A DNA stretch of 64,000 nt from Saprospiraceae bacterium (lineage in GTDB: Bacteria > Bacteroidota > Bacteroidia > Chitinophagales > Saprospiraceae), in assembly GCA_016710235.1 (NCBI GenBank), contig JADJLG010000001.1, positions 2,283,501 through 2,347,500 of the forward strand. Direction: 5' to 3'. The notes below the pieces were generated by a model. The model was not told the origin of the DNA. It saw nothing but the letters and a program-made list of their open reading frames with translations, and ran no database searches. Positions within the stretch are counted from its first letter, which is position 1. Every line of letters starts with the position of its first letter. A program made the position numbers and the translations under genes. Positions 53,023 through 62,236 of this stretch are shown here, piece after piece.

Positions 53023-55653
53023 ATGGCTATATCAGAAAATGATATCAAGTATCAACCCAACAGGATTGAAGAAAAGTGGTATACACATTGGGAAAATAGG
53101 AGTTACTTTTCTTCCAAACCCGATGAAAGACAGGCATATACCATTGTCATTCCGCCTCCGAATATAACTGGGGTATTGCATATGGGTCATATGTTGAATA
53201 ATACCATTCAGGATTTACTCATCAGAAGAGCAAGATTGCAGGGAAAAAATGCTTGCTGGGTTCCGGGAACAGATCACGCATCGATAGCAACTGAAGCAAA
53301 AGTTGTTCGAATGCTCAGAGAAAAAGGGATTAAAAAATCAGATTTAAGCAGAGAAGAATTTCTGAAATATTCTTTTGAATGGAAGGAAAAGTATGGAGGT
53401 ATCATCCTGCAGCAATTGAGAAAACTGGGAGCGTCATGTGACTGGGATCGAACCGCATTTACCATGGATGAGGCTCGCTCAAAACAGGTTATTCGTTCCT
53501 TTGTGGATTTGTACAACAAAGGCAAATTGTACAGAGGCAAAAGGATGATCAATTGGGATCCTGATGCAAAGACCGTACTCTCCAATGAAGAGGTCATTTA
53601 TTACGAAGAAAATGCTCAATTATTTTATCTATTCTACAAGTTGGAAGGATCAAATGAAGGAATAACAATTGCGACACAGAGGCCAGAAACGATTATGGCA
53701 GATGTCGCTGTAGCTGTTCATCCTGGTGATCCAAGATATCAACACATGCATGGTCGTAAGGTAATCATCCCTTTGATCAATCGAGCGATTCCAATAGTTT
53801 GTGACGATTATGTGGATCCCGAATTTGGTACAGGCGCACTCAAAATTACTCCAGCCCATGACCAGAACGATTACGAGATAGGATTGAAACATAAATTGCC
53901 GATCATTGATATTTTGAATGAAGATGGCAGTCTGAATTCGGAGGCAGAGATTTTGGTAGGGATGGATAGATTTGAGGCGAGAAAAAAAATCAAACCTTTA
54001 CTCGAAGAAGCAGGTTTGCTAGTGAAAGTAGAGCCATATAGGACAAATATAGGCCGTTCAGAACGAACAAATTCTGTGGTAGAACCAAGACTCAGTTTGC
54101 AATGGTATGTTGACATGAAATCTCTTTCTGGTCCTGCATTAAATTCAGTTTTGGATGGTGAGATCGAATTTTTGCCAGACAATTTGAAAAATACCTACAA
54201 GCATTGGTTAGAAAATATAAGAGATTGGTGTATTTCAAGACAATTGTGGTGGGGGCATCGTGTTCCTGCTTATTATTATCAAGACGAAGTGTTTGTTGCA
54301 GAGTCTATTGAAGAGGCTTTAGCACTTGCGAAGAGTAAATTCCCGGACGATCAAATAGCGCAACATGATTTGCGTCAGGATGAGGATGTCCTGGACACAT
54401 GGTTTTCTTCATGGCTTTGGCCATTTTCAGTATTTGAAAGAGAAGAGGACTTGCGATATTATTACCCAACATCCGTGTTAGTGACAGGTTGGGATATAAT
54501 TTTTTTATGGGTAGCGCGCATGATCATGGCTGGATTTGAATGGCAGGGTACCCGCCCTTTTGAGAAAGTCTATTTTACTGGGATGGTCCGCGACAAATTG
54601 AGACGCAAAATGAGTAAATCTCTGGGCAATTCTCCCGATGCTCTAGAGTTGATTGACAAGTACGGTGCTGATGGTGTCCGTTTTGGAATGTTATCATCAT
54701 CACCTGCCGGAGGTGACTTGCTTTTTGATGAAAAATTATGCGAGCAGGGGAGCAGTTTTAGCAATAAAATATGGAATGCCCGCATTTTAGTTGGAAACTG
54801 GACGGGTGATCCGCAACTTGAACCAAGTAAATCTGATTTACTCGCTTTGAATTGGATTCAAAACAAATTCAATTTCATCGTCGTCGAGACAAATCGAAGT
54901 TATGAGCAATTGAAGCTTTCGGAAATATTAAAGATTTTATATTCTTTCATTTGGGATGATTTTTGTGGATTTTATCTTGAAGCGATCAAACCTAAAAAAG
55001 ATCAGGCCATCTCGCAAGAGATTCTCAACCAAACGATTTCAATTTTTGAAAGAATTTGCACTATTTTGCATCCATTCATGCCCTTCATTACCGAAGAAAC
55101 CTGGCATAGATTAAAACCACGAAAAGAGGGCGATGATTGCATGGTATCGTCATACCCTTCAGAATCCTCTAATGATGTTGGTGTGATCCAAATTGTCGAA
55201 GAATTGAGAGGAGTTTTGACCCAAATTTCCGCACTTAGACAGAAACATTCTGTGAAAAATGCTGTCACGGTACCATTGTATATCTTGGAACAAGAAGGAT
55301 TTTCTAATCTAAGCTATGTCGATGGGGCATCAGAATTATTACAAAAATTGGCTAATCTTGAATTTGTTCAGACCACAAAAGCAGAAATCAATGAGGCACA
55401 ATCTTTTTTGGGATTAAGGAACAAGTATTTTGTCATCCTTCCTGTTGAAATGAATGTGGAAGATGAAAAGCAAAAATTACAGGAGCAGATCAGTTATACC
55501 AAAGGATTTATTTCCAGCGTAGAAAAGAAACTGGCAAATGAAAAATTTGTGCAAAATGCAGCGCCTGATGTAGTCGAGAAGGAACGACAAAAAATGTCCG
55601 ATGGGTTGACCAGACTGAAAGCTTTGGAAGATAGCCTGTTGAAGTTGAATTAA
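53023..55653 (+). CDS. valS: Valyl-tRNA synthetase
   Basis: ValS charges tRNA-Val and edits Thr. The 876-residue class I enzyme shows the HIGH-type motif HMGH in PPPNITGVLHMGH (residues 53-56), the KMSKS loop (about 529-533), the editing domain between (VAVAVHPGDPRY and related motifs), the anticodon-binding C-terminal region (FMPFITEETWHRL) and a C-terminal coiled coil (about 800-876). All parts look complete and the length is normal. It starts directly after the stop codon of the histidine-phosphatase-like gene. Confidence 0.98.
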   Translation: MAISENDIKYQPNRIEEKWYTHWENRSYFSSKPDERQAYTIVIPPPNITGVLHMGHMLNNTIQDLLIRRARLQGKNACWVPGTDHASIATEAKVVRMLREKGIKKSDLSREEFLKYSFEWKEKYGGIILQQLRKLGASCDWDRTAFTMDEARSKQVIRSFVDLYNKGKLYRGKRMINWDPDAKTVLSNEEVIYYEENAQLFYLFYKLEGSNEGITIATQRPETIMADVAVAVHPGDPRYQHMHGRKVIIPLINRAIPIVCDDYVDPEFGTGALKITPAHDQNDYEIGLKHKLPIIDILNEDGSLNSEAEILVGMDRFEARKKIKPLLEEAGLLVKVEPYRTNIGRSERTNSVVEPRLSLQWYVDMKSLSGPALNSVLDGEIEFLPDNLKNTYKHWLENIRDWCISRQLWWGHRVPAYYYQDEVFVAESIEEALALAKSKFPDDQIAQHDLRQDEDVLDTWFSSWLWPFSVFEREEDLRYYYPTSVLVTGWDIIFLWVARMIMAGFEWQGTRPFEKVYFTGMVRDKLRRKMSKSLGNSPDALELIDKYGADGVRFGMLSSSPAGGDLLFDEKLCEQGSSFSNKIWNARILVGNWTGDPQLEPSKSDLLALNWIQNKFNFIVVETNRSYEQLKLSEILKILYSFIWDDFCGFYLEAIKPKKDQAISQEILNQTISIFERICTILHPFMPFITEETWHRLKPRKEGDDCMVSSYPSESSNDVGVIQIVEELRGVLTQISALRQKHSVKNAVTVPLYILEQEGFSNLSYVDGASELLQKLANLEFVQTTKAEINEAQSFLGLRNKYFVILPVEMNVEDEKQKLQEQISYTKGFISSVEKKLANEKFVQNAAPDVVEKERQKMSDGLTRLKALEDSLLKLN

Positions 55654-55795
55654 ACTAATCAATATCTGGAAGTTCTTTGGCGATTAAGATGATTATGCAT
55701 CTATTTAGACCAAAATAGAATTTATAGATAGTTGATTACATGATTTCTTTATTCAATCAGCTTAGGTTAATAAATGAACTTTCTAAATAAGGACA

Positions 55796-56233
55796 TCAAT
55801 TTAATGCTGGCCAAATATTCCATGGAATTCTAAGCAAAATTAACAGCACGCCAATACCAAAATATATAAGCACAGTCGTTAATCCTTTTGATTCATTCAC
55901 CTGTCTTTTGGACTTTGAATATCCGATAGTTATCAAGACTGCTGCGATAATCATGGTGAGCGGATGTTCAATGATTTGGAATCGCATGGTCGCATCTTTC
56001 ATAAAACCTGAGCGCGCAGCTGAGATTCCATTTGGAGAGATAAAATATAATATTAAACCTAGTAAGATTTGAAAATGAACAGCGATAAGCGTGTAAAATA
56101 CAAATTTTTTGTTGAGTGGACTGTAAATTTTTGATGTAAAAAAAGATAACAATGTATAGACTATTGTAATCACACAGAGTAGGACTGTCAAATATGCTAT
56201 ACTCGAATGAAATGACTTAAAACCTTCGTACAT
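55796..56233 (-). CDS. Four-helix membrane protein of a Bacteroidota cytochrome b-like family
   Basis: The product (145 residues from ATG 56233) begins MYEGFKSFHSSIAYL and has four membrane segments (about 12-33, 45-67, 84-105 and 118-140). Conserved-looking His residues occur in FHSS, AVHFQIL and EHPLTM, arranged as in small b-type cytochrome or related families; the name cytochrome b is commonly used but haem binding is unproven. It is probably involved in respiratory electron transfer or is structural. A consensus promoter (56275-56306) lies upstream and excludes the ATG at 56305. Confidence 0.75.
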   Translation of the reverse strand: MYEGFKSFHSSIAYLTVLLCVITIVYTLLSFFTSKIYSPLNKKFVFYTLIAVHFQILLGLILYFISPNGISAARSGFMKDATMRFQIIEHPLTMIIAAVLITIGYSKSKRQVNESKGLTTVLIYFGIGVLLILLRIPWNIWPALN

Positions 56234-56274
56234 AAAAAAGATTATTTCTTGATTTGAACACTGAATATGAAAGC

Positions 56275-56306
56275 CAAATATAGAATTTCCTCGGCGCCAT
56301 TTCAAA
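56275..56306 (-). promoter_or_regulatory. Promoter of the membrane protein gene at 56233
   Basis: On the minus strand TTTG (56303-56306) is followed after exactly 20 bases by TATATTTG (56275-56282), a full consensus promoter. The leader is about 40 bases. Confidence 0.7.
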
Positions 56307-56355
56307 TTTTCTCAATTAATTTTTGAGCAGAACGCTATAATTGGGCTCGACAACC

Positions 56356-57258
56356 TTAATCTTGTATACCTCGGATTAATTTAAATACAGATTTCAATTT
56401 CACGGACAAGGGTAACTTTGGTGGCTCCTTTGGCAATTCTTGAAAATGTTCACCAAGGTGCAGTATGGAATGAAGAAAGTAATTGGCGCTATAATTCCAT
56501 TTTCTCAGGAATTGCAATCTTCCTTTGTTTTTACGTATTCTTCCTGTGGATTTTGATCCGAAATGATAAACCAGACTTGAGCCAACACCTTTGAAATATC
56601 GCACTCCTGCCAAAAATAATTTGTGGGACAAATCAGGGTCTGAATACATTCCAGGACTAAACTCGACACTCATTCCACCAACAAGATCCCACAACTCCAA
56701 TGGCATGACATTAGGCGGCCATGTGCTTCCTGCCCAGTCATTGCGCACTAAATTTTGATATTCCCGATCACAGCTTTCTCTGTTAAATGTAGAGGGATTG
56801 GATCCAAAATTGCGTACGACGACGCACTGGTTTCCAGTATCTATTCCTTCAATCATGGTGGCAGAAAGCATCCACATCTTGTGAGGAATTTCAATTATGG
56901 TATCTACCAAAGGCACATCCCAACTGGGTAAAACATACATATCATCATTCATGTACATCACGTAGGGAGAGAGTATCAATTTTCGGGCAGAATTTAATCC
57001 AAAACAGATTCCTATATTTTCATTTGCCAGGACATAATCAGCTACTTCCTTTTCTTTTGCCCACTGGGATGTGCCGTCTATTCCTTCGTTGATAATCAAA
57101 ATGATTTGATGCGGATAGGCTGAGTTTTTTTGTATGGATTCGACACAGAGTTGAATATATTCTAAGTTGTTCCAGGTAGGTATTAATATGCTAAAAACCG
57201 TTTTCGCTGACTCCGGCAATCGCTCTTTGTTGAAAAATTGTAAGCTCTGAATTTCCAT
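56356..57258 (-). CDS. Family 2 glycosyltransferase
   Basis: The 300-residue product has the GT-A fold of GT2: VFSILIPTWNNLEYIQLCVESI at the start, a GTSQWAKEK region, the ENIGICFGLN motif, and a DXD-like MNDDMYV that binds the nucleotide-sugar metal. No membrane segment is evident until a short C-terminal basic stretch. It would transfer a sugar to surface polysaccharide, lipid or glycoprotein. It starts 36 bases after the MBL-fold gene in the same orientation, so the two may be co-transcribed. Substrate unknown. Confidence 0.88.
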   Translation of the reverse strand: MEIQSLQFFNKERLPESAKTVFSILIPTWNNLEYIQLCVESIQKNSAYPHQIILIINEGIDGTSQWAKEKEVADYVLANENIGICFGLNSARKLILSPYVMYMNDDMYVLPSWDVPLVDTIIEIPHKMWMLSATMIEGIDTGNQCVVVRNFGSNPSTFNRESCDREYQNLVRNDWAGSTWPPNVMPLELWDLVGGMSVEFSPGMYSDPDLSHKLFLAGVRYFKGVGSSLVYHFGSKSTGRIRKNKGRLQFLRKWNYSANYFLHSILHLGEHFQELPKEPPKLPLSVKLKSVFKLIRGIQD

Positions 57259-57294
57259 TTGTAATTGTTGCGCTCTTGAAAATTACCAGCAAAC

Positions 57295-58140
57295 TCAGAG
57301 ATCTCGGTATTGATCTAATACAATCCGCCCTTGGTCATTTTTTTTAACAGTACATGCAGCATGATCCGGGTCATGTTCTAAGATGAGTATATGCCCAAAT
57401 TCAACAGCTTCTTGTAGCAATCTATTTTTTTCTTCTAGACTGATCAGTGGCCTGATGTCATAAGCCATTATAAAAGGTATGGATATGTGATAAGAGGATG
57501 GAAGTAAATCCGCACAATACACATAAGTTTTATCCTGAAATGGAATGAAAGCAAGCATCATCGCTTCTGTATGACCATAAACGAATCGCAGACTAATCCC
57601 TTCTAACCAGCTGTGATCATGGCTCGAAATGTTTATGAACTCAACTAGTCCTTGTTCTTCTAATGGAATGAAGTTTTCTTTCAGAAATGAAGCTTTTTCC
57701 CGGTCGTTTGGAGATTTTGCCCATTGCCAATGCAATGCATTGCTCCAATATTTAGCTTGAGGAAAGCTTGGAACCAATTCTCCTGAAGGTTTTTTGCTTA
57801 CCGCTCCACCACAGTGATCGAAATGCAGGTGAGTCAGTAAAACGTCAGTGATGTCTTCTTTCTGGATTCCAAGCTTATACAAGGAGGACATTAGGTCATC
57901 CGAACCATGAGGATGAAAAAATGATCTGAACTTTTCATCTTGCTTTGTTCCCATGCCGGTATCTATGAGAATATTTCGTGTTTCCGTACGGATCAACAGA
58001 CACCTCATTGCCCATGTACACATATTGGTTTCATCTGGTGGGTTGAGTTTTGACCACATGGTCTTTGGTACCACGCCAAACATAGCACCTCCATCCAGTT
58101 TGAATTTACCTGTTTCTATAGAATGAATAGATAGAATCAT
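57295..58140 (-). CDS. Metallo-beta-lactamase-fold hydrolase
   Basis: The 281-residue product is an MBL-fold metal hydrolase. It shows the binuclear zinc motif LTHLHFDHCGG (HXHXDH), an earlier LIDTGMG strand-turn and later VYGHTEAM (His) and CADLLPSSYH (Asp) ligands, with DPDHAACT near the end. The arrangement resembles the AHL-lactonase/methyl parathion hydrolase-like branch, but the substrate cannot be read from sequence. Its start is 53 bases after ribH and its end 36 bases before the GT2 gene; all lie on the minus strand. Confidence 0.88.
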   Translation of the reverse strand: MILSIHSIETGKFKLDGGAMFGVVPKTMWSKLNPPDETNMCTWAMRCLLIRTETRNILIDTGMGTKQDEKFRSFFHPHGSDDLMSSLYKLGIQKEDITDVLLTHLHFDHCGGAVSKKPSGELVPSFPQAKYWSNALHWQWAKSPNDREKASFLKENFIPLEEQGLVEFINISSHDHSWLEGISLRFVYGHTEAMMLAFIPFQDKTYVYCADLLPSSYHISIPFIMAYDIRPLISLEEKNRLLQEAVEFGHILILEHDPDHAACTVKKNDQGRIVLDQYRDL

Positions 58141-58193
58141 GCATTATAAACCCTTTTGTTGATACAGAGTTTCGGTTAACGATTATTTATCGT

Positions 58194-58685
58194 TCAAATT
58201 TGTATCGTCCTCTTGAGAAGCAACATCTTACAGATAACATCAGCACACTCTTCGCCTTTTTTGGAAACAGGTCCGATGGTCCTTGATTTTGCTTGCTCTA
58301 GATTATTGACAGTGAGAATTCCCAAAGCGAGAGGTTTGGAGTATTTTATTTGAATATGTAACAAAGTTTTAGACACAGCGTGGTTGAGAACATCATCATG
58401 GCTTGTTTCTCCTTTGATCACGCAACCAAGTGTTATAACACCATCTATCTGTGGAAGCTCAAGCACCCATTTTGATGCTATAGGAATTTCAAATACTCCC
58501 GGAACTCTACAAATAAATAGTTGCGAATCCTTAAAGCCAAGTTCGTGCAATCGATCAAGGCAGTTAGAGAGTAGTAATGAGGTAATGCTTTCATTCCACT
58601 CCGAACAAATGATTCCCAAGGAAATCGAACGAAGGTAAAGTAAATCAACTTGGGAGAAGTCAATAGGAGTAGGAGCAAGGCCCAT
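58194..58685 (-). CDS. ribH: 6,7-Dimethyl-8-ribityllumazine synthase
   Basis: RibH condenses the dihydroxybutanone phosphate and the aminopyrimidine in riboflavin synthesis and forms large capsid-like assemblies in many bacteria. The 163 residues contain the WNESITSLLL region, the RVPGVFEIPIASKW loop, the DGVITLGCVIKGETSHDD active-site block (His) and GILTVNN. All look intact. It lies 6 bases downstream of the TPR membrane protein gene on the minus strand, so the two are probably co-transcribed. No other rib gene is in the window. Confidence 0.95.
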   Translation of the reverse strand: MGLAPTPIDFSQVDLLYLRSISLGIICSEWNESITSLLLSNCLDRLHELGFKDSQLFICRVPGVFEIPIASKWVLELPQIDGVITLGCVIKGETSHDDVLNHAVSKTLLHIQIKYSKPLALGILTVNNLEQAKSRTIGPVSKKGEECADVICKMLLLKRTIQI

Positions 58686-58691
58686 ACTTCT

Positions 58692-59411
58692 TTACTTCTC
58701 TAAAGCAATGATGAATTTTTCTATGTTATTTCCGTCAGGGGACTCAGGGTATTTATTCTTAATTTCCTTGTATGCTTCTAATGCCGTAGAATTGTCTCCC
58801 AGCTTTTCAGACAGCAGTCCCAATTTTTTCAAATAGAACGGTGTCAGGAAATCGTTCTCAACTACTTTACTGGCTTTTTTGTAACTGTCTCGTGCTCCTT
58901 CGAAATCGTTCATCTCAGCTTGGATATCTCCTGTGATTCCTTCTTTCATTATTGGCATGATATTACCTGAAGCTTTGTAGGAAGAAATAAAATCTTTAGC
59001 TTCCTGGTAGTTACCAAGTTTTAGGTTGCATATTGCCGCATAATATTTTGCTAGGTTTCCTGCATCAGTACCGCTATAATTTTCAGAGATTTCTTTAAAA
59101 CCAGGGAAACCCGCTCCCGGATTGTTCAGGGCCATTTCAAATGAGTCTTTTTCGAATAAAAACTCAGCTTGATACATTTGCTCCAAAGCTTCCTTGTTTC
59201 TAGGTTCGCTATAAAGAAACTTATAGGCAAAGTATCCGCCTACAAGCAGTATTAGGCCGCCTGCTATTCCAAGTATTGTGTTTTTGTGAGCACCATAATA
59301 ATGCTCTGCAGAGGTCTTTACTTCAGAAAGATCTATGATGGTTTCGTCCGCTTGATTGCCTCTGACAGTATTTTGTGGATTTACTTTACTAGCGCGATAT
59401 CCTTTTGCCAT
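58692..59411 (-). CDS. Membrane-anchored TPR protein
   Basis: The product (239 residues from the ATG at 59411, MAKGYRASKVNPQ) has a short cytoplasmic N-terminus, one membrane segment (about 46-66, ILGIAGGLILLVGGYFAYKF) and a TPR-like helical C-terminal domain with repeats such as YAAICNLKLGNYQEAKDFI and LGDNSTALEAYKEIKNKYPES. It would be an inner-membrane anchored scaffold facing the periplasm; it resembles YfgM/TPR_21-type proteins. The start is supported by a promoter (-7 box 59445-59452) that covers a longer reading frame. ribH follows 6 bases later. Confidence 0.85.
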   Translation of the reverse strand: MAKGYRASKVNPQNTVRGNQADETIIDLSEVKTSAEHYYGAHKNTILGIAGGLILLVGGYFAYKFLYSEPRNKEALEQMYQAEFLFEKDSFEMALNNPGAGFPGFKEISENYSGTDAGNLAKYYAAICNLKLGNYQEAKDFISSYKASGNIMPIMKEGITGDIQAEMNDFEGARDSYKKASKVVENDFLTPFYLKKLGLLSEKLGDNSTALEAYKEIKNKYPESPDGNNIEKFIIALEK

Positions 59412-59444
59412 AATATAATATGCTAAGAGTTTTAAAAAGCGGTG

Positions 59445-59452
59445 CAAAGTTA
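59445..59452 (-). promoter_or_regulatory. Promoter -7 element for TPR-ribH
   Basis: On the minus strand this is TAACTTTG, a full -7 match, about 34 bases before the ATG at 59411. The -33 box is weak. Confidence 0.45.
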
Positions 59453-59678
59453 ATATCTTCTTTTGTGAATAACGATAATTTTTATTGTAATGCTGGAATT
59501 TCAAATAATAAATTCATTTGGTTACCCTTTACGACGAAGTTCGTGGCTTGTGATTATTGGTAAAAGCCCTGTGGCTGCTTCATTCAATATATGAATATAA
59601 TTTATATATAATCTTATCTTAATATATAAACCGATCATTTTTAATTGTAAATCTTTTGTTATTTCATTTTCTCTGCCC
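59453..59678. other. Divergent AT-rich intergenic region, no gene seen
   Basis: The gap between the TPR gene and typA contains no plausible coding frame. About 59583-59650 is strongly AT-rich (runs of TATAT and AATAT), similar in kind to the block at 8715-8835. Confidence 0.4.
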
Positions 59679-59707
59679 TTTGCTTCGTATTGGATGTAGT
59701 ACTTTTG
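59679..59707 (+). promoter_or_regulatory. Promoter of typA
   Basis: TTTG at 59679-59682 and TACTTTTG at 59700-59707 fit the consensus apart from a short 17-base spacer. The ATG at 59730 lies 23 bases after the -7 box. Confidence 0.45.
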
Positions 59708-59729
59708 TGCCCTTTATAAATTGTCTTTT

Positions 59730-61547
59730 ATGAAACAGTTACGCAACATTGCCATTATTGCTCACGTAGATCACGGCAAAACTACCCTGGTAGATAAGAT
59801 CTTACACCAGACCAAGTTGTTCCGCGAAAATCAATCCACTGGAGAGTTAATATTGGATAACAATGAGCTGGAGAGAGAAAGAGGGATTACCATCCTTTCT
59901 AAAAACGTTTCTGTCAGGTGCAAAGATCACAAAATCAATATTATAGACACTCCAGGTCACGCGGATTTTGGTGGAGAGGTGGAAAGGGTTTTAAACATGG
60001 CTGACGGTGTTATTTTGCTTGTGGATGCATTTGAAGGTCCTATGCCACAAACTAGATTTGTTTTGGCTAAAGCCCTGCAGTTAGGCAAGAAAGCCATTGT
60101 CGTTATAAATAAAGTAGACAAACCCAACTGCAGACCTGAGGAAGTTCACGATCAAGTGTTTGAGTTATTTTTTAATCTCAATGCTACGGATGAGCAACTT
60201 GATTTCCCAACCATCTATGGTTCGTCTAAGCAAGGATGGATGAGTGCTGATTATCACAAACCTACTCAAGATATTACTCCATTATTGGACACGATCATCG
60301 AGCATATTCCAGCCCACCAAGACTTGGAAGGATCACTTCAGATGATGATCACATCACTGGATTACTCCTCTTATATAGGGCGTATCGCCGTAGGGAGGAT
60401 TTCGAGAGGAACCATTCGAATCAATCAGCCGGTCAGTCTTGTGAAAAGAGATGGGAGTATCCAAAAGTCAAGGGTAAAAGAGCTTTATGTATTCGAAGGT
60501 TTAGGCAAGTCAAAAGTTGAAGAAGTTTCTCAGGGAGAGATATGCGCAGTTTTCGGAATTGAAAATTTTGAAATTGGAGACACTGTTGCAGATTTTGAGA
60601 ATCCGGAGGCTTTGGAACCTATCCAGATAGATGAGCCGACCATGTCGATGTTGTTTACTATCAACACCTCACCTTTTTTCGGTAAAGAGGGAAAGTACGT
60701 GACTTCAAGACATATCAGAGAAAGATTGGAGAAAGAATTGGAGAAAAATTTAGCCTTAAAGATTGAGGATACAGCCTCGCCGGATTCCATCTTGGTTTAT
60801 GGTAGAGGTATTCTTCACCTGTCCATATTGATTGAGACGATGAGACGTGAGGGATATGAATTGCAAGTGGGGCAACCAAGAGTAATTATCAAGGAAATCC
60901 ATGGACTAAAATGTGAACCCGTCGAGTTAATGACAGTAGATGTACCTGAATCTTTTTCTGGAAAAATTATCGAATTGGCAAGCCAGCGACGTGGTGAATT
61001 GACTATGATGGAGACAAGGGGCGATTTGGTACACATGGAGTTCAATATTCCATCTCGAGGTTTGATTGGATTGAGAAATTTAATGCTGACGGCATCTGCC
61101 GGTGAAGCTATAATCGCTCATAGGTTTATGGATTTTGAGCCCTGGAAAGGCAGCATACCTTCTAGAATAAATGGCGTTATGATCGCAAAAGAAGCGGGAA
61201 TGGCAACAGCTTATTCTATCGGATACCTTCAGGAACGAGGTACTTTTTTCATTGATCCAGGTGACCAAGTGTATATGGGTCAGATATTGGGAGAGCAGAT
61301 CAGACCAGGGGACTTGGTGGTCAATATTGTAACTGCCAAAAAGCTGACCAATATGCGGGCTTCCGGTTCAGATGGAACGATTCAGATCATTCCTAAAAAG
61401 AACTTTTCTTTAGAAGAAGCTTTAGAATACATCCAGGAAGATGAGTATCTTGAAATAACGCCAAAATCTTTGCGTCTCCGCAAAGTGATTCTGGATGAAA
61501 ATGAGAGAAAGAAAGCAGGGAAATCATTGGAAACTATAGAATCTTGA
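59730..61547 (+). CDS. typA: Ribosome-associated translational GTPase TypA/BipA
   Basis: TypA is an EF-G-like GTPase that helps ribosome assembly and translation under stress. The product (605 residues) starts MKQLRNIAIIAHVDHGKTTL, with the P-loop AHVDHGKT at about 11-18. It also shows the RGITI switch, DTPGHADFGGEVERV, NKVDKPNCRPEE and the C-terminal FNIPSRGLIGLRNLML domain. The ATG at 59730 gives the standard N-terminus; a TTG nine bases upstream is not needed. All domains are complete. Confidence 0.97.
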   Translation: MKQLRNIAIIAHVDHGKTTLVDKILHQTKLFRENQSTGELILDNNELERERGITILSKNVSVRCKDHKINIIDTPGHADFGGEVERVLNMADGVILLVDAFEGPMPQTRFVLAKALQLGKKAIVVINKVDKPNCRPEEVHDQVFELFFNLNATDEQLDFPTIYGSSKQGWMSADYHKPTQDITPLLDTIIEHIPAHQDLEGSLQMMITSLDYSSYIGRIAVGRISRGTIRINQPVSLVKRDGSIQKSRVKELYVFEGLGKSKVEEVSQGEICAVFGIENFEIGDTVADFENPEALEPIQIDEPTMSMLFTINTSPFFGKEGKYVTSRHIRERLEKELEKNLALKIEDTASPDSILVYGRGILHLSILIETMRREGYELQVGQPRVIIKEIHGLKCEPVELMTVDVPESFSGKIIELASQRRGELTMMETRGDLVHMEFNIPSRGLIGLRNLMLTASAGEAIIAHRFMDFEPWKGSIPSRINGVMIAKEAGMATAYSIGYLQERGTFFIDPGDQVYMGQILGEQIRPGDLVVNIVTAKKLTNMRASGSDGTIQIIPKKNFSLEEALEYIQEDEYLEITPKSLRLRKVILDENERKKAGKSLETIES

Positions 61548-61576
61548 TTGTTTTACTTTAGCGGCCTCTCAAATAA

Positions 61577-62230
61577 TTACTTTAATCTGGCAATAAGATC
61601 CAAATTACCTTTGACTTTTTGATCAAGTGTTACTAGTATCTGGGCATCTAAGGGAAGAAACAAATCAACTCTGGAACCGAATTTGATAAAACCCATATCC
61701 TGGCCCTGCACAGCAATCTCTCCTTCTTTTGAATAGCAGACTATTCTTCTCGCCAAAGCACCTGCTATCTGCCTCATAAGGATTACTGGGCCGGCATCAG
61801 AATCGATGCCCACTGTTGTTCTTTCATTTTCAGTTGAAGATTTTGGATCCCAGGCTACTAAATATTTACCTGGATGGTACCGAGAATAGGATACTTTTCC
61901 TCCTATCGGATACCGGTTGACATGTACATTCAGCGGATTCATAAAAATTGAAACCTGGATACATTCTTTTTGGAGAAATTCTGGTTCAAACACTTTTTCA
62001 ATCACAACAATTTTACCATCTGCTGGGGCAAATACTTTAAATTTGTCTGGTTGAGAAATGCCTCTTTCAGGATTTCGAAAAAAATTGAGAACTAAAAAAA
62101 AGATAACCCCAAAAAATATACATGCCCAACTAATTCCGGGTAATCCTAAAAAATACCACAACAGCATAAGCACTGCATATATCAGTAAACTAAAAATCAA
62201 ATAAATTTTTCCTTCTTTGTGAATATTCAT
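61577..62230 (-). CDS. psd: Phosphatidylserine decarboxylase, short bacterial/archaeal type
   Basis: Psd turns phosphatidylserine into phosphatidylethanolamine using a pyruvoyl group formed by self-cleavage. The 217-residue proenzyme has two N-terminal membrane segments (about 10-50), the PADGKIVVIEKV and IFMNPLNVHVNR motifs, and the cleavage region QDMGFIKFGSRVDLFLP, where the Gly-Ser pair at about 184-185 is the processing site. It is the last gene of a CPBP-cdsA-psd run (6 bases after cdsA), which supplies lipids for the envelope. Confidence 0.95.
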   Translation of the reverse strand: MNIHKEGKIYLIFSLLIYAVLMLLWYFLGLPGISWACIFFGVIFFLVLNFFRNPERGISQPDKFKVFAPADGKIVVIEKVFEPEFLQKECIQVSIFMNPLNVHVNRYPIGGKVSYSRYHPGKYLVAWDPKSSTENERTTVGIDSDAGPVILMRQIAGALARRIVCYSKEGEIAVQGQDMGFIKFGSRVDLFLPLDAQILVTLDQKVKGNLDLIARLK

Positions 62231-62236
62231 ATTATT

